The notes under the pieces were generated by a model. The model saw nothing but the letters and a program-made list of their open reading frames with translations. It was not told the origin of the DNA and ran no database searches. Of a stretch of 64,000 nt of DNA, positions 28,244 through 35,671 are shown piece after piece. Source of the stretch: Candidatus Rhodoferax odensensis (GTDB lineage Bacteria > Pseudomonadota > Gammaproteobacteria > Burkholderiales > Burkholderiaceae_C); NCBI GenBank assembly GCA_016718405.1, contig JADKDJ010000003.1, positions 1-64,000 of the forward strand. The letters run 5' to 3'. Positions within the stretch are counted from its first letter, which is position 1; every line of letters begins with the position of its first letter. Made by a program: the position numbers and the translations under genes.

Positions 28244-29593
28244 GTGAACATGAACGACACCCCGAACTTGCACGCTACGCGGACCGACGCAGCCTGGCTC
28301 GATGCCCATTGGATGCCCTACACCGGCAACCGCGACTTCAAAGCCAACCCACGCCTGATCACTGGCGCCAAGGGCTGCTACTACACCGATGCCCTCGGGC
28401 GACAGGTCTTTGACGGACTGTCCGGCCTGTGGTGCTGCGGACTCGGCCATGGCCGCGCCGAATTGGCCGACGCGGCCGGTCGCCAGCTCGCCCAGCTCGA
28501 CTACTCACCCGCCTTTCAATACGGTCACCCACTGTCGTTCGAGCTGGCCAACAAGCTCAAGGAGTTGACGCCCGCCGGGTTGGACTACGTGTTTTTTACC
28601 GGCTCCGGTTCGGAATCCGCCGACACTTCGCTCAAGCTGGCCCGCGCCTACTGGCGGGCCAAGGGCCAAGCCAGCAAGACACGCCTGATTGGCCGCGAGA
28701 AGGGTTACCACGGCGTCAACTTCGGCGGCATTTCGGTAGGCGGCATCGTGGCCAACCGCAAGATGTTCGGCCAAGGCATCGAAGCCGACCACCTGCCGCA
28801 TACACAACTGGCCAGCAACGCCTTTTCGCGCGGCATGGCTGACAAGGGCGCCGAGCTCGCAGACGATCTGCTCAGGCTGATTGCCCTGCATGACGCCTCC
28901 AACATTGCCGCCGTGATCGTCGAGCCCTTCTCCGGCTCGGCCGGCGTCGTGATTCCGCCCAAGGGCTACTTGCAGCGCCTGCGCGAGATCTGCAACGCCA
29001 ACAACATCCTGCTGATTTTTGATGAGGTCATCACCGGCTTTGGCCGCTGCGGCGCTTATACCGGTGCCGAGGCCTTTGGCGTCACGCCAGACATCATGAA
29101 CGTGGCCAAGCAGATCACCAACGGTGCCCAGCCTCTGGGCGCGGTGCTGGCCAACAAGGAAATCTACGGCACCTTCATGGCGCAAGGTGGCCCGGACTAC
29201 ATGCTTGAATTCGCACACGGCTACACCTACTCGGCACACCCGGTGGCCTGCGCGGTCGCGCTGGCCGCGTTGGACATACTGGTGAAAGAGAACATGGTGG
29301 AACGTGTGAACGCCCTGGCGCCCCACTTCGAGAACGCGGTACACAGCCTCAAGGGCACCAAACACATCACCGACATCCGCAACTACGGCCTGGCAGCCGG
29401 TTTCACCATCGCCGCTCTGCCGGGGGAGCCGGCCCGACGTCCCTATGAGATCGCCATGGCGATGTGGAAGAAGGGTTTTTATGTGCGATACGGCGGCGAC
29501 ACGATTCAGTTGGCGCCACCCTTCATCGCCGAGCGCGCGCAGATCGACAGCCTGATCAACGCCCTGGGCGAAACCATCAACCAGACACCGTAA
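28244..29593 (+). CDS. Omega-amino acid:pyruvate aminotransferase (beta-alanine:pyruvate type)
   Basis: This 449-residue class III aminotransferase contains DAHWMPYTGNRDFKANPR, typical of beta-alanine:pyruvate transaminases, GLSGLWCCGLGHGR and YVFFTGSGSESADTSLKLAR. ILLIFDEVITGFGRCGAY holds the PLP-ring Asp, and NVAKQITNGAQPLGAVLA the Schiff-base Lys near residue 289. It converts beta-alanine or other omega-amino acids to semialdehydes. GGAG lies 7 bases before the GTG at 28244; an ATG follows at 28250. With mmsA downstream it gives a route from beta-alanine to malonate semialdehyde and acetyl-CoA. Confidence 0.93.
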   Translation: MNMNDTPNLHATRTDAAWLDAHWMPYTGNRDFKANPRLITGAKGCYYTDALGRQVFDGLSGLWCCGLGHGRAELADAAGRQLAQLDYSPAFQYGHPLSFELANKLKELTPAGLDYVFFTGSGSESADTSLKLARAYWRAKGQASKTRLIGREKGYHGVNFGGISVGGIVANRKMFGQGIEADHLPHTQLASNAFSRGMADKGAELADDLLRLIALHDASNIAAVIVEPFSGSAGVVIPPKGYLQRLREICNANNILLIFDEVITGFGRCGAYTGAEAFGVTPDIMNVAKQITNGAQPLGAVLANKEIYGTFMAQGGPDYMLEFAHGYTYSAHPVACAVALAALDILVKENMVERVNALAPHFENAVHSLKGTKHITDIRNYGLAAGFTIAALPGEPARRPYEIAMAMWKKGFYVRYGGDTIQLAPPFIAERAQIDSLINALGETINQTP

Positions 29594-29596
29594 GCA

Positions 29597-29666
29597 GTCA
29601 TTGCGAGGAGCGAAGCGACGCGGCTTTTCCACAGTGGATCGCCACGGCTTGCGGCCTCGCGATGAC
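29597..29666. repeat. 70-bp inverted-repeat element (GTCATTGCGAGG ... CCTCGCGATGAC)
   Basis: The ends GTCATTGCGAGG and CCTCGCGATGAC are near-perfect inverted repeats around GAGCGAAGCGACGCGGC and GGATCGCCACGGCTTGCGG. It lies exactly in the gap between the transaminase and mmsA. This CATTGCGAGGAGCGAAGCGA family of small palindromic repeats is widespread in bacterial intergenic DNA. It may fold in the mRNA between the two genes. Confidence 0.85.
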
Positions 29667-29694
29667 GCCCTCTCTTTTCACCCCCTAAGACACC

Positions 29695-31200
29695 ATGCAC
29701 ACTCTTCCCTCCATCGGCCACCTCATCGACGGACAACTGGTGGGCGGCGGCAGCCGAACCCAGGACGTGTTCAACCCCGCCACCGGCAAGGCGGAGAGAC
29801 GCCTGCAACTGGCCGACCGGGCCACGGTCGAACAGGCCATTGCCAGCGCCCAGGCCGCCTACCCCGCCTGGCGCGCCACACCGCCGCTCAAGCGCGCGCG
29901 GGTCATGAGCAAATTGAAGCAACTGCTGGAAGAAAACGCCGACCAGATCTGCGCCCTGCTCACTGCCGAACATGGCAAGGTAGTGGGCGACGCGCAAGGC
30001 GAACTACAGCGCGGTATCGAGAACGTGGAATACGCCAGCTACGCGCCCGAACTGCTCAAGGGTGAACACAGCCGCAACGTCGGCCCCACCATCGACTCAT
30101 GGAGCGAGTTCCAGCCGCTCGGTGTCACCGTCGGCATCACGCCTTTCAACTTCCCGGTGATGGTGCCGCTGTGGATGTGGCCCATGGCGGTGGCCTGCGG
30201 CAACACCTTCGTGCTGAAGCCTTCCGAACGCGATCCCAGCAGCGCCCTGCTGGTGGCGGAGCTGGCGTTGCAGGCCGGATTGCCGCCGGGCGTGCTCAAT
30301 GTGGTCAACGGCGACAAGGAAGCGGTGGACACGCTGCTGACCGACAAGCGGGTGCAGGCCATCAGCTTTGTTGGCTCCACGCCGATCGCCGAGCACATCT
30401 ACGCCACCGGTTGCGCCCACGGCAAACGGGTGCAGGCCCTGGGCGGCGCCAAGAACCACGCGGTGGTGATGCCCGATGCCGACATCGCCAACGCAGTCAG
30501 CGCCCTGATGGGTGCGGCCTATGGATCGTGTGGCGAGCGCTGCATGGCCATTCCCTTGGTGGTGGCCGTGGGCGACATAACCGCTGACGCGGTGGTGGCC
30601 GGCCTGAAGGTGGAAATTGCCAAGATGAAGGTCGGCCCCGGCGTCGACGCCAGCAACGACATGGGCCCGCTGGTGACTAAGGCGCACTTCGAAAAAGTCA
30701 AAGGCTATGTCGATCAAGGCGTGGCCGAGGGCGCCACGCTGGTGGTGGATGGCCGCGGCGTCAAGGTGCCGGGACATGAGAACGGCTACTTCCTGGGGGC
30801 CTGCCTGTTTGACCAGGTCAAGCCCGGCATGACGATCTACCAGGAGGAGATCTTTGGCCCGGTTCTGGGTGTCGTGCGGGTCAACAGCTTGCAGGAAGCC
30901 ATGGACCTGATCAATGCGCACGAATACGGCAATGGCACCTGCATCTTCACCCGCGACGGCGAGGCCGCGCGCTATTTCACCGACCACATTTTGGTTGGCA
31001 TGGTGGGCGTCAATGTGCCGCTGCCCGTGCCGGTGGCCTACCACTCGTTTGGCGGCTGGAAGCGCAGCCTGTTTGGCGACCTGAGCGCCTACGGGCCGGA
31101 TGCCGTGCGCTTCTACACCAAGCGCAAGACGATTACGCAGCGCTGGCCGTCAGCTGGCGTGCGCGAAGGCGCGGTGTTCAGCTTCCCAAGCAGCCGCTAA
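29695..31200 (+). CDS. mmsA: CoA-acylating methylmalonate-semialdehyde dehydrogenase
   Basis: This 501-residue aldehyde dehydrogenase oxidises malonate or methylmalonate semialdehyde to acetyl-CoA or propionyl-CoA. Marks are GHLIDGQLVGGGSRTQDVFN, TVGITPFNFPVMVPLWMWPM and AISFVGSTPIAEHIYATG with the NAD loop. QALGGAKNHAVVMPDAD and YGSCGERCMAIPLVVAVG follow, the latter with the catalytic Cys near residue 283. Downstream of the transaminase with the small repeat element between, so the two are probably one operon. A terminator follows 17 bp after the stop. Confidence 0.95.
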   Translation: MHTLPSIGHLIDGQLVGGGSRTQDVFNPATGKAERRLQLADRATVEQAIASAQAAYPAWRATPPLKRARVMSKLKQLLEENADQICALLTAEHGKVVGDAQGELQRGIENVEYASYAPELLKGEHSRNVGPTIDSWSEFQPLGVTVGITPFNFPVMVPLWMWPMAVACGNTFVLKPSERDPSSALLVAELALQAGLPPGVLNVVNGDKEAVDTLLTDKRVQAISFVGSTPIAEHIYATGCAHGKRVQALGGAKNHAVVMPDADIANAVSALMGAAYGSCGERCMAIPLVVAVGDITADAVVAGLKVEIAKMKVGPGVDASNDMGPLVTKAHFEKVKGYVDQGVAEGATLVVDGRGVKVPGHENGYFLGACLFDQVKPGMTIYQEEIFGPVLGVVRVNSLQEAMDLINAHEYGNGTCIFTRDGEAARYFTDHILVGMVGVNVPLPVPVAYHSFGGWKRSLFGDLSAYGPDAVRFYTKRKTITQRWPSAGVREGAVFSFPSSR

Positions 31201-31217
31201 ATTTTTACCCAAGAAAG

Positions 31218-31246
31218 AATGGCGCCTGAACAGACGCCATTTTTTT
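31218..31246. terminator. Terminator between mmsA and the DUF4325 gene
   Basis: AATGGCG and CGCCATT pair around a ten-base loop and are followed by a run of T on the plus strand. It sits between the convergent stops at 31200 and 31256. It is strong for mmsA; on the other strand the T tract is interrupted, so it is weaker for the defence operon. Confidence 0.85.
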
Positions 31247-31255
31247 ATGCTTGGT

Positions 31256-31567
31256 TCAGTGCGTAGCCAGCAAAAATTGCTCGGCACGATCTGCAGCAAC
31301 AAACTTTACGATTCCGCGTGTCTGTTCTGAGCATCCCTTGAGGATCAGTCGCTGCATGATCTCCGGGCCGTCCCGCAAAATCAACGCGCCCAAAAGCTCA
31401 TCTACGAATGACTGCGTCACCTCCACACCCGTAAAGTTGACGATGACCTCACGCTCATTTTCAAAGGCAAGTTCAATCGTCTTACGAATGGGAACTGCGG
31501 AGCAGCGCATGCAAAGCATGCGGCCAATGGCGTACTGATGTAGTGCAATTTGCGTAGTCATGGTCAC
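31256..31567 (-). CDS. STAS-like DUF4325 protein
   Basis: The 103-residue protein matches the DUF4325 (PF14213) STAS-like pattern: EVIVNFTGVEVTQSFVDELL, then LILRDGPEIMQRLILKGCSE and a C-terminal helix. The start is GTG 31567 or ATG 31561. It is the last gene of the minus-strand toxin-antitoxin-chaperone operon, 31 bp after the SecB-like gene. DUF4325 proteins occur beside ATPase-type and defence genes but have no settled function. I do not know whether it is part of the module or a passenger. Confidence 0.75.
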   Translation of the reverse strand: MTMTTQIALHQYAIGRMLCMRCSAVPIRKTIELAFENEREVIVNFTGVEVTQSFVDELLGALILRDGPEIMQRLILKGCSEQTRGIVKFVAADRAEQFLLATH

Positions 31568-31598
31568 TGGCCTTGCCTCAGTACGTCATAACAAATGT

Positions 31599-32021
31599 CT
31601 ACTGCAAACCTAGAGGGAGCGCTCTTGCGTCAAGACCCATTGCCTGCAACTCTCGGCGGAAATGCGTCATGGCTAGCGGATAGGCCTGCGCCACCAGCAC
31701 ATACTGGTAATCGTTGTCTTCCATGAGTGGAGTTACGGCTTCCTCAGTTACTTCCGGTGGGTAGTAAAACTTGGCTTCATAGTCACCCGCAAAGGTTGAT
31801 TGGTCTTTCGCATCCTTCTCATTTGTGGCTGTTGCCTTCAAGTTGATCAGCACCGATATCTGCAAAGACCCACCCGGTACGGAGGGGACAGCCAAACCTA
31901 AATCGATGTTCTGCTGCAATTCCAGGCGCATTTCGATGCCCGTTGCCTCACCACGGTTTTCACCATGAAATGCCAACGCACGAAAGCTGCGCAATGTGGC
32001 CTTATGCGTTAAAGATTGCAT
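31599..32021 (-). CDS. SecB-like chaperone of a toxin-antitoxin-chaperone module
   Basis: The 140-residue SecB-fold protein reads RSFRALAFHGENRGEATGIE, MRLELQQNIDLGLAV and GSLQISVLINLKATATNEKD, then STFAGDYEAKFYYPPEV. These are the four-strand SecB core, though diverged from housekeeping SecB. The final helix segment (YVLVAQAYPLAMTHFRRELQ) is like the end of SecB. Its start lies 13 bases inside the antitoxin gene, so translation is coupled. In known TAC systems such as HigBA1-SecBTA of Mycobacterium tuberculosis, a dedicated SecB protects the aggregation-prone antitoxin. That role is inferred here. Confidence 0.78.
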   Translation of the reverse strand: MQSLTHKATLRSFRALAFHGENRGEATGIEMRLELQQNIDLGLAVPSVPGGSLQISVLINLKATATNEKDAKDQSTFAGDYEAKFYYPPEVTEEAVTPLMEDNDYQYVLVAQAYPLAMTHFRRELQAMGLDARALPLGLQ

Positions 32022-32578
32022 GCTGCGTCCTCAGGCTCGTAACGTCGAAACTCGCGCGGGTTGTATCGCGGATCAACGCGCGCCTCAACCCTCCGGACCA
32101 AAGTTAGGCTTGTGAACCTTACAGCCGTCTGCACAACGGGTTTTGGCTCCATAAACTCCGCCCGCATTTCTTTTTCTTCAACCAACGCCCAAAACGCTTC
32201 TTTGCTCCGGCGCACCAAGCGCAGTAGTGTGTCCATCGCTTCCGACTGAACAACATCGTCGTTCTCGTACTTGCTAAAGGCCACGGGACCGCCGCCGAAC
32301 AGTCTTGCCGCCTGGCCTTGCGTCATCTTGTATTGCTTGCGAAGCGCGGTGATCTCTTCACCCGTCAACATGCCATCAACCTGTTTACGGTAAGCCATCA
32401 ACGCGCGCTTGTTCAGCTTGGCCTCTGATGCACCGGCAAAGTCTGAGCCACAGGTGCCGCACTGCTTAAACACAAGAGGCAGCATTGCTTTTTGCCCCTT
32501 GTATTCGTTTTCCACCATTTCGCTGTGGATGGTCACGTGTCCCTCGCCGCACAGCGAGCAAAGTTCTTGTGTATTCAT
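32009..32578 (-). CDS. MqsA-like antitoxin with chaperone-dependent C-terminal extension
   Basis: The 189-residue protein has an N-terminal zinc domain with two CxxC pairs (ELCSLCGEG; FKQCGTCGSDF). An XRE-type HTH follows at about residues 70-125: EEITALRKQYKMTQGQAARL, then GGGPVAFSKYENDDVVQSEA. Both match MqsA/HigA-type antitoxins. Standard MqsA is about 130 residues; the roughly 58 extra C-terminal residues (from about 130; EPKPVVQTAVRFTSLTLVRR ...) look like the chaperone-addiction (ChAD) tail of TAC antitoxins. It begins 11 bp after the toxin stop. The HTH probably binds the palindrome at 33006-33020. Confidence 0.85.
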   Translation of the reverse strand: MNTQELCSLCGEGHVTIHSEMVENEYKGQKAMLPLVFKQCGTCGSDFAGASEAKLNKRALMAYRKQVDGMLTGEEITALRKQYKMTQGQAARLFGGGPVAFSKYENDDVVQSEAMDTLLRLVRRSKEAFWALVEEKEMRAEFMEPKPVVQTAVRFTSLTLVRRVEARVDPRYNPREFRRYEPEDAACNL

Positions 32579-32589
32579 CGTGCTACTTC

Positions 32590-33012
32590 CTATTTACTCA
32601 GGTGACAGGACACCAGAAGCACTAACTTCCCGGTCTTGCCTACCGCAAACTTCAAAAAATATTCCACTGTCGCCGATTTGCCGGTGCTGGCGACTTCCTC
32701 AACGCGCCGAATGCCATAAGCATCACAGGCTGCTACGCCAGTCTTGCCGTTTTCACACCATTCTGAATCGATGTAATCGTGTAGGTCCAACGCCTGAATC
32801 AGCGCTGCGACTTGCCCCGTGTCGCTGTCAAACAGCTTGTGCACTTCACCAATGCAGGTACGGGTAAGGAGATGGATGCAGTCGGGGTCATCCACCAACT
32901 GTTTAACGCGTGCCAAGTCATATAAAGGCCCTCCTTCAATCTTGATCCGCCCGACACCCAATTGGGTGGGCGGACTCATACTGTACTCGGAAAGGACAAT
33001 TATTTTTACCAT
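32590..33012 (-). CDS. MqsR-like mRNA interferase toxin
   Basis: The 140-residue protein is longer than E. coli MqsR (98) but shares the layout. An N-terminal helix motif YDLARVKQLVDDPDCIHLLT is followed by DLHDYIDSEWCENGKTGVAA, then the C-terminal strand pair ATVEYFLKFAVGKTGKLVLL and VLLVSCHLSK, corresponding to the YLKITV...VLIVSFK end of MqsR. MqsR is a ribosome-independent RNase that cuts at GCU. About 25 extra residues lie at the N terminus. It is first in the operon; the ATG at 33012 is inside a palindrome. Confidence 0.8.
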   Translation of the reverse strand: MVKIIVLSEYSMSPPTQLGVGRIKIEGGPLYDLARVKQLVDDPDCIHLLTRTCIGEVHKLFDSDTGQVAALIQALDLHDYIDSEWCENGKTGVAACDAYGIRRVEEVASTGKSATVEYFLKFAVGKTGKLVLLVSCHLSK

Positions 33013-33020
33013 TATGGTAA
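33006..33020. promoter_or_regulatory. Palindromic operator over the mqsR-like start codon
   Basis: TTACCAT-T-ATGGTAA is a perfect 7+1+7 palindrome that includes the ATG of the toxin gene (minus strand, 33012-33010). MqsA-type antitoxins repress their own operon by binding short palindromes, so this is the best operator candidate. Its position could also block ribosome access. Confidence 0.6.
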
Positions 33021-33065
33021 TTTAATGTGGCTGGAAATAAGGTTATTTCGCTTAAGTGTGGATGT

Positions 33066-34778
33066 TTATACAGCCTTTTGCGGCTCCAGCGCCACTTCTT
33101 GCACCAGCGCCTCGGCCAGATGGGCTTGGGTGGATTGGCTGGCGGCCAAGCGCTGGCGCAGGTCGGCACACAGGCGGCGCAACTGGGCTACGCGGGTGAC
33201 GATGCGGGATTGTTCGGCGAGGGGTGGGAGTGGGACTGGTGTTCTCAGTACAACCTCACGTGACACGTTTTTCATCGAGCTGCTTGTGCCAGAAGCGTTG
33301 GCAATGTAGTGCACACGAGCATGGTTCGCGTTGTTGCACAAGTTAAGAAAATCGCGGTTCGTTAGACTTGAAACCTCCAGCCGGATGATCTTGTCGCTAA
33401 GCATCAGCTTGGGCTCGGCGGTGCCGACGACCACAGAGCGAGCAACGAGCTCTTCGGTATTGGCACGCGAAAGCAAGAAGTCCCCACCCTGTACTTCGTA
33501 TTCGGGCCGTGGAGTGAGATCTGCCGGAAGCTCTTTGTTGGCGTTGGCATCAAACGCTCCCCATGAAACTGCGCTCACCTTCAGGACACCCCAATGCCCG
33601 CTGCGTCGAGGGCTGCCGATGCAAGTTGGACTCCAACCCGCTTCGCTGTCGTTCACCAAGTAGCCAGTCTGCGTCCACTCCCACCCGCTCGGCAACGCAA
33701 ACGGCTGTTCATCCTCCGCAATCGGCGGCAGGGGTTTGTCGCGTTTGATCTTGCCCTCGGCGATGAGCTTGTCTTTCTCGGCGCGGATTTTCTTGAGGAG
33801 TTCGCTGGCGGGTTCGTCTTGCGGGTCTTGGGGGACGAGCAGGCCGCGCACTGCGAGTTGGAGGATGGTTTGCTCCAGGGCGTCCACGGCTTCGGGGCGG
33901 TCTAGCAGCAGGTCGAAGTGGGTGGCGATGCGGTGCCAGTTCTCCGCCAGTTGCGCGGGCGTTTCGCTGTCGGTGAGCGTGGCCAGCAGGGTGCTGACGA
34001 GTTGGGCGTGTTGCGTGGCTGCGAGCTGGCCTTTGGCTTCGAGCGCGTCGCACAGGCGCATGAGTTCTTCGACGCGGGTGACGATGCGGGATTGTTCGGC
34101 GAGGGGAGGCAGCGCAATGACTGACAAAGCGATCTGACCGCCGGATAAATGGTCAACGGTTGTATAGGCCTTCGTTCCTTGGAGTTCACTCAACTTAAAT
34201 TGCAATGCTGCGGTGACAAAGGGCCGGAACACGTCCTCCCCGAAGAATATCAAGCGGGTAACTCGCTGATTGAGCAATGCCTTTGGACCCAACCACTCAC
34301 GGACGCGAAACTCGCCATCCATGCTGATTAACCAATCGCCCGACTCAACGACGAATTCTTCGCGATATTCACTTGAAAAGAATGTGCTCGGATCGCTTTC
34401 GCCAACATCGCGAATTCGGATCAATGGAAGCCCTTGGCGCACTTCATTGAATCCGCCTGACTTGAAAGCGAAACCTGCCTGCGGAAATGCAACCTCGGCA
34501 AGTCGCACCCAATTCCAACCCAGTGGCAATTCAAACGGCTTCTCTTCCTCCGCGATTTCCGCCAGCGGCTTGTCGCGCTTGATCTTGCCCTCGGCAATCA
34601 ACCGGTCTTTCTCCGCGCGAATCTTCTTCAGCAGCTCGCCCGCCGGTTCATCCTGGGGGTCTTGCGGCACCAGCTTGCCTTGCACGGCCAGCGTCAAAAT
34701 CAGCTCGCGCAGGCGGGCCATGCCGCCGGGTGCGGTGGCCAATAGGTTCAAATTTGATAGCAGCATGCGCAGATTCAA
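33066..34778 (-). CDS. hsdS: Type I restriction-modification specificity subunit
   Basis: The 570-residue protein has two target-recognition domains separated by conserved helical spacers. The spacer LVPQDPQDEPAGELLKKIRA, then EKDRLIAEGKIKRDKPL, is repeated nearly exactly at about residues 36-80 and 317-361. Each TRD ends with PLPPLAEQSRIVTRV. HsdS gives sequence specificity to both methylation and cleavage. The TTG start (34778) overlaps the hsdM stop (TTGA); an in-frame ATG follows at 34766. The gene is intact, though its partners hsdM and hsdR are not. It lies 54 bp upstream of the toxin gene. Confidence 0.92.
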   Translation of the reverse strand: MNLRMLLSNLNLLATAPGGMARLRELILTLAVQGKLVPQDPQDEPAGELLKKIRAEKDRLIAEGKIKRDKPLAEIAEEEKPFELPLGWNWVRLAEVAFPQAGFAFKSGGFNEVRQGLPLIRIRDVGESDPSTFFSSEYREEFVVESGDWLISMDGEFRVREWLGPKALLNQRVTRLIFFGEDVFRPFVTAALQFKLSELQGTKAYTTVDHLSGGQIALSVIALPPLAEQSRIVTRVEELMRLCDALEAKGQLAATQHAQLVSTLLATLTDSETPAQLAENWHRIATHFDLLLDRPEAVDALEQTILQLAVRGLLVPQDPQDEPASELLKKIRAEKDKLIAEGKIKRDKPLPPIAEDEQPFALPSGWEWTQTGYLVNDSEAGWSPTCIGSPRRSGHWGVLKVSAVSWGAFDANANKELPADLTPRPEYEVQGGDFLLSRANTEELVARSVVVGTAEPKLMLSDKIIRLEVSSLTNRDFLNLCNNANHARVHYIANASGTSSSMKNVSREVVLRTPVPLPPLAEQSRIVTRVAQLRRLCADLRQRLAASQSTQAHLAEALVQEVALEPQKAV

Positions 34779-34863
34779 CGAGGGCTGGCGAGTGATTTAG
34801 CCAATATTTCTTTGAGCTCGTCGCGCAAGGTCTGTGCTTCACCCTGCAGACGCGCGTAGGTGG

Positions 34864-34868
34864 CCAAA
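34864..34868. repeat. Target-site duplication, left copy (CCAAA)
   Basis: CCAAA directly before the element's terminal TG. The second copy is at 38414-38418; one copy is present in the restored hsdM reading frame. Confidence 0.9.
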
Positions 34869-34913
34869 TGTCAACGACTGTCGAGAAACGCGCTTTTCTG
34901 GCTGCGAGCAGCG
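34869..34913 (+). repeat. IS21 element left terminal repeat
   Basis: TGTCAACGACTGTCGAGAAA begins the element and matches TGTTAACGGCTGCGTGGAAC at the right end with six or so mismatches. A second block GGCTGCGAGCAGCG follows, as expected for the multiple transposase sites of IS21 ends. Confidence 0.8.
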
Positions 34914-34941
34914 TTTTCCCACGCCTGATGGTCTGATCGAT

Positions 34942-34979
34942 CAACCAGGGTAGTGGCCCGCGGGCCACTACCCTGGTTG
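34942..34979. repeat. Perfect 38-bp palindrome inside the IS left end
   Basis: CAACCAGGGTAGTGGCCCG is followed at once by its exact reverse complement, with no spacer. It lies 73 bp inside the left end, in the 323-bp non-coding stretch before the first element gene; apart from the terminal repeat I see nothing else there. As RNA it would make a 17-18 bp hairpin. It could block transcription entering from outside, or hide the start of the first gene in read-through mRNA. Confidence 0.9.
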
Positions 34980-35191
34980 CGGCGTTTGAGTTTGGGTTTG
35001 TGATGCGCCATGGGCTGGTGCGCTGTAATAACGACCATGCCGAGGAGTAGGCGGGCGCAGCGGCGGCCCTGACGTGGAAGTTTGTTCCGACCCGCTGCGC
35101 CCTTCACTGTGCGTGACACGAGTGCGACGTGATTGTGGCACTTCGGGACGAAGTTCGTCCAGCAGCACCTTCCGGTCTGGCGGAGGTGCCC

Positions 35192-35671
35192 ATGTCGGAG
35201 GCTGCTTGCGAACAACCAGCGCGCATGTTTTTGTGTGCCTGCTGCCGTGCACAGGTTGTGGTGTGCGGCCACTGCGACCGAGGCCAACGTTACTGTGCTG
35301 GCGGCTGCTCTGAACGCACACGCCGGCGCTTGCAGCGTGAGGCCGGTAAACGCTATCAGCGTGGTAGTGTGGGCCGCCATAAACACGCCCAGCGCATGCG
35401 CCGCTGGCGCGCACGGCGCGGCGCTCGTGCAAATAAAGTGACGCATCAGGGTTCCCAAGAACCGGGGGGCAATGATGTACTGGCGGCCTCTCAAACCACC
35501 ACGCCGACATGCACTTCTTTGCCCTGCGTTTCACTACCCATGCCCATTGCTGCCGTGGCCGTGGCAGCGCCTGCCCCATGCCGCTGTCATTTCTGCGGCG
35601 CGGCCATTCCAACCCAACTGCGCCGCGACTTCTTGCGTCACTACCGCCGCCACCGAGTGCCTGAGTCATGA
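35192..35671 (+). CDS. IS21-associated zinc-finger-like accessory protein
   Basis: The 159-residue basic protein has a Cys-rich head, MFLCACCRAQVVVCGHCDRG, then QRYCAGGC (CxxC pairs that can bind zinc). An Arg-rich helix follows (RRRLQREAGKRYQRGSVGRH). The C-terminal half ends with CRCHFCGAAI and FLRHYRRHR, a second Cys/His cluster. I recall similar small Cys-rich proteins just upstream of istA in some proteobacterial IS21 elements; no function is known to me. ATG 35192 has GGAGG six bases upstream and is preferred over the open frame from 35129. Its stop overlaps the istA start (ATGA at 35668-35671). Confidence 0.7.
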   Translation: MSEAACEQPARMFLCACCRAQVVVCGHCDRGQRYCAGGCSERTRRRLQREAGKRYQRGSVGRHKHAQRMRRWRARRGARANKVTHQGSQEPGGNDVLAASQTTTPTCTSLPCVSLPMPIAAVAVAAPAPCRCHFCGAAIPTQLRRDFLRHYRRHRVPES

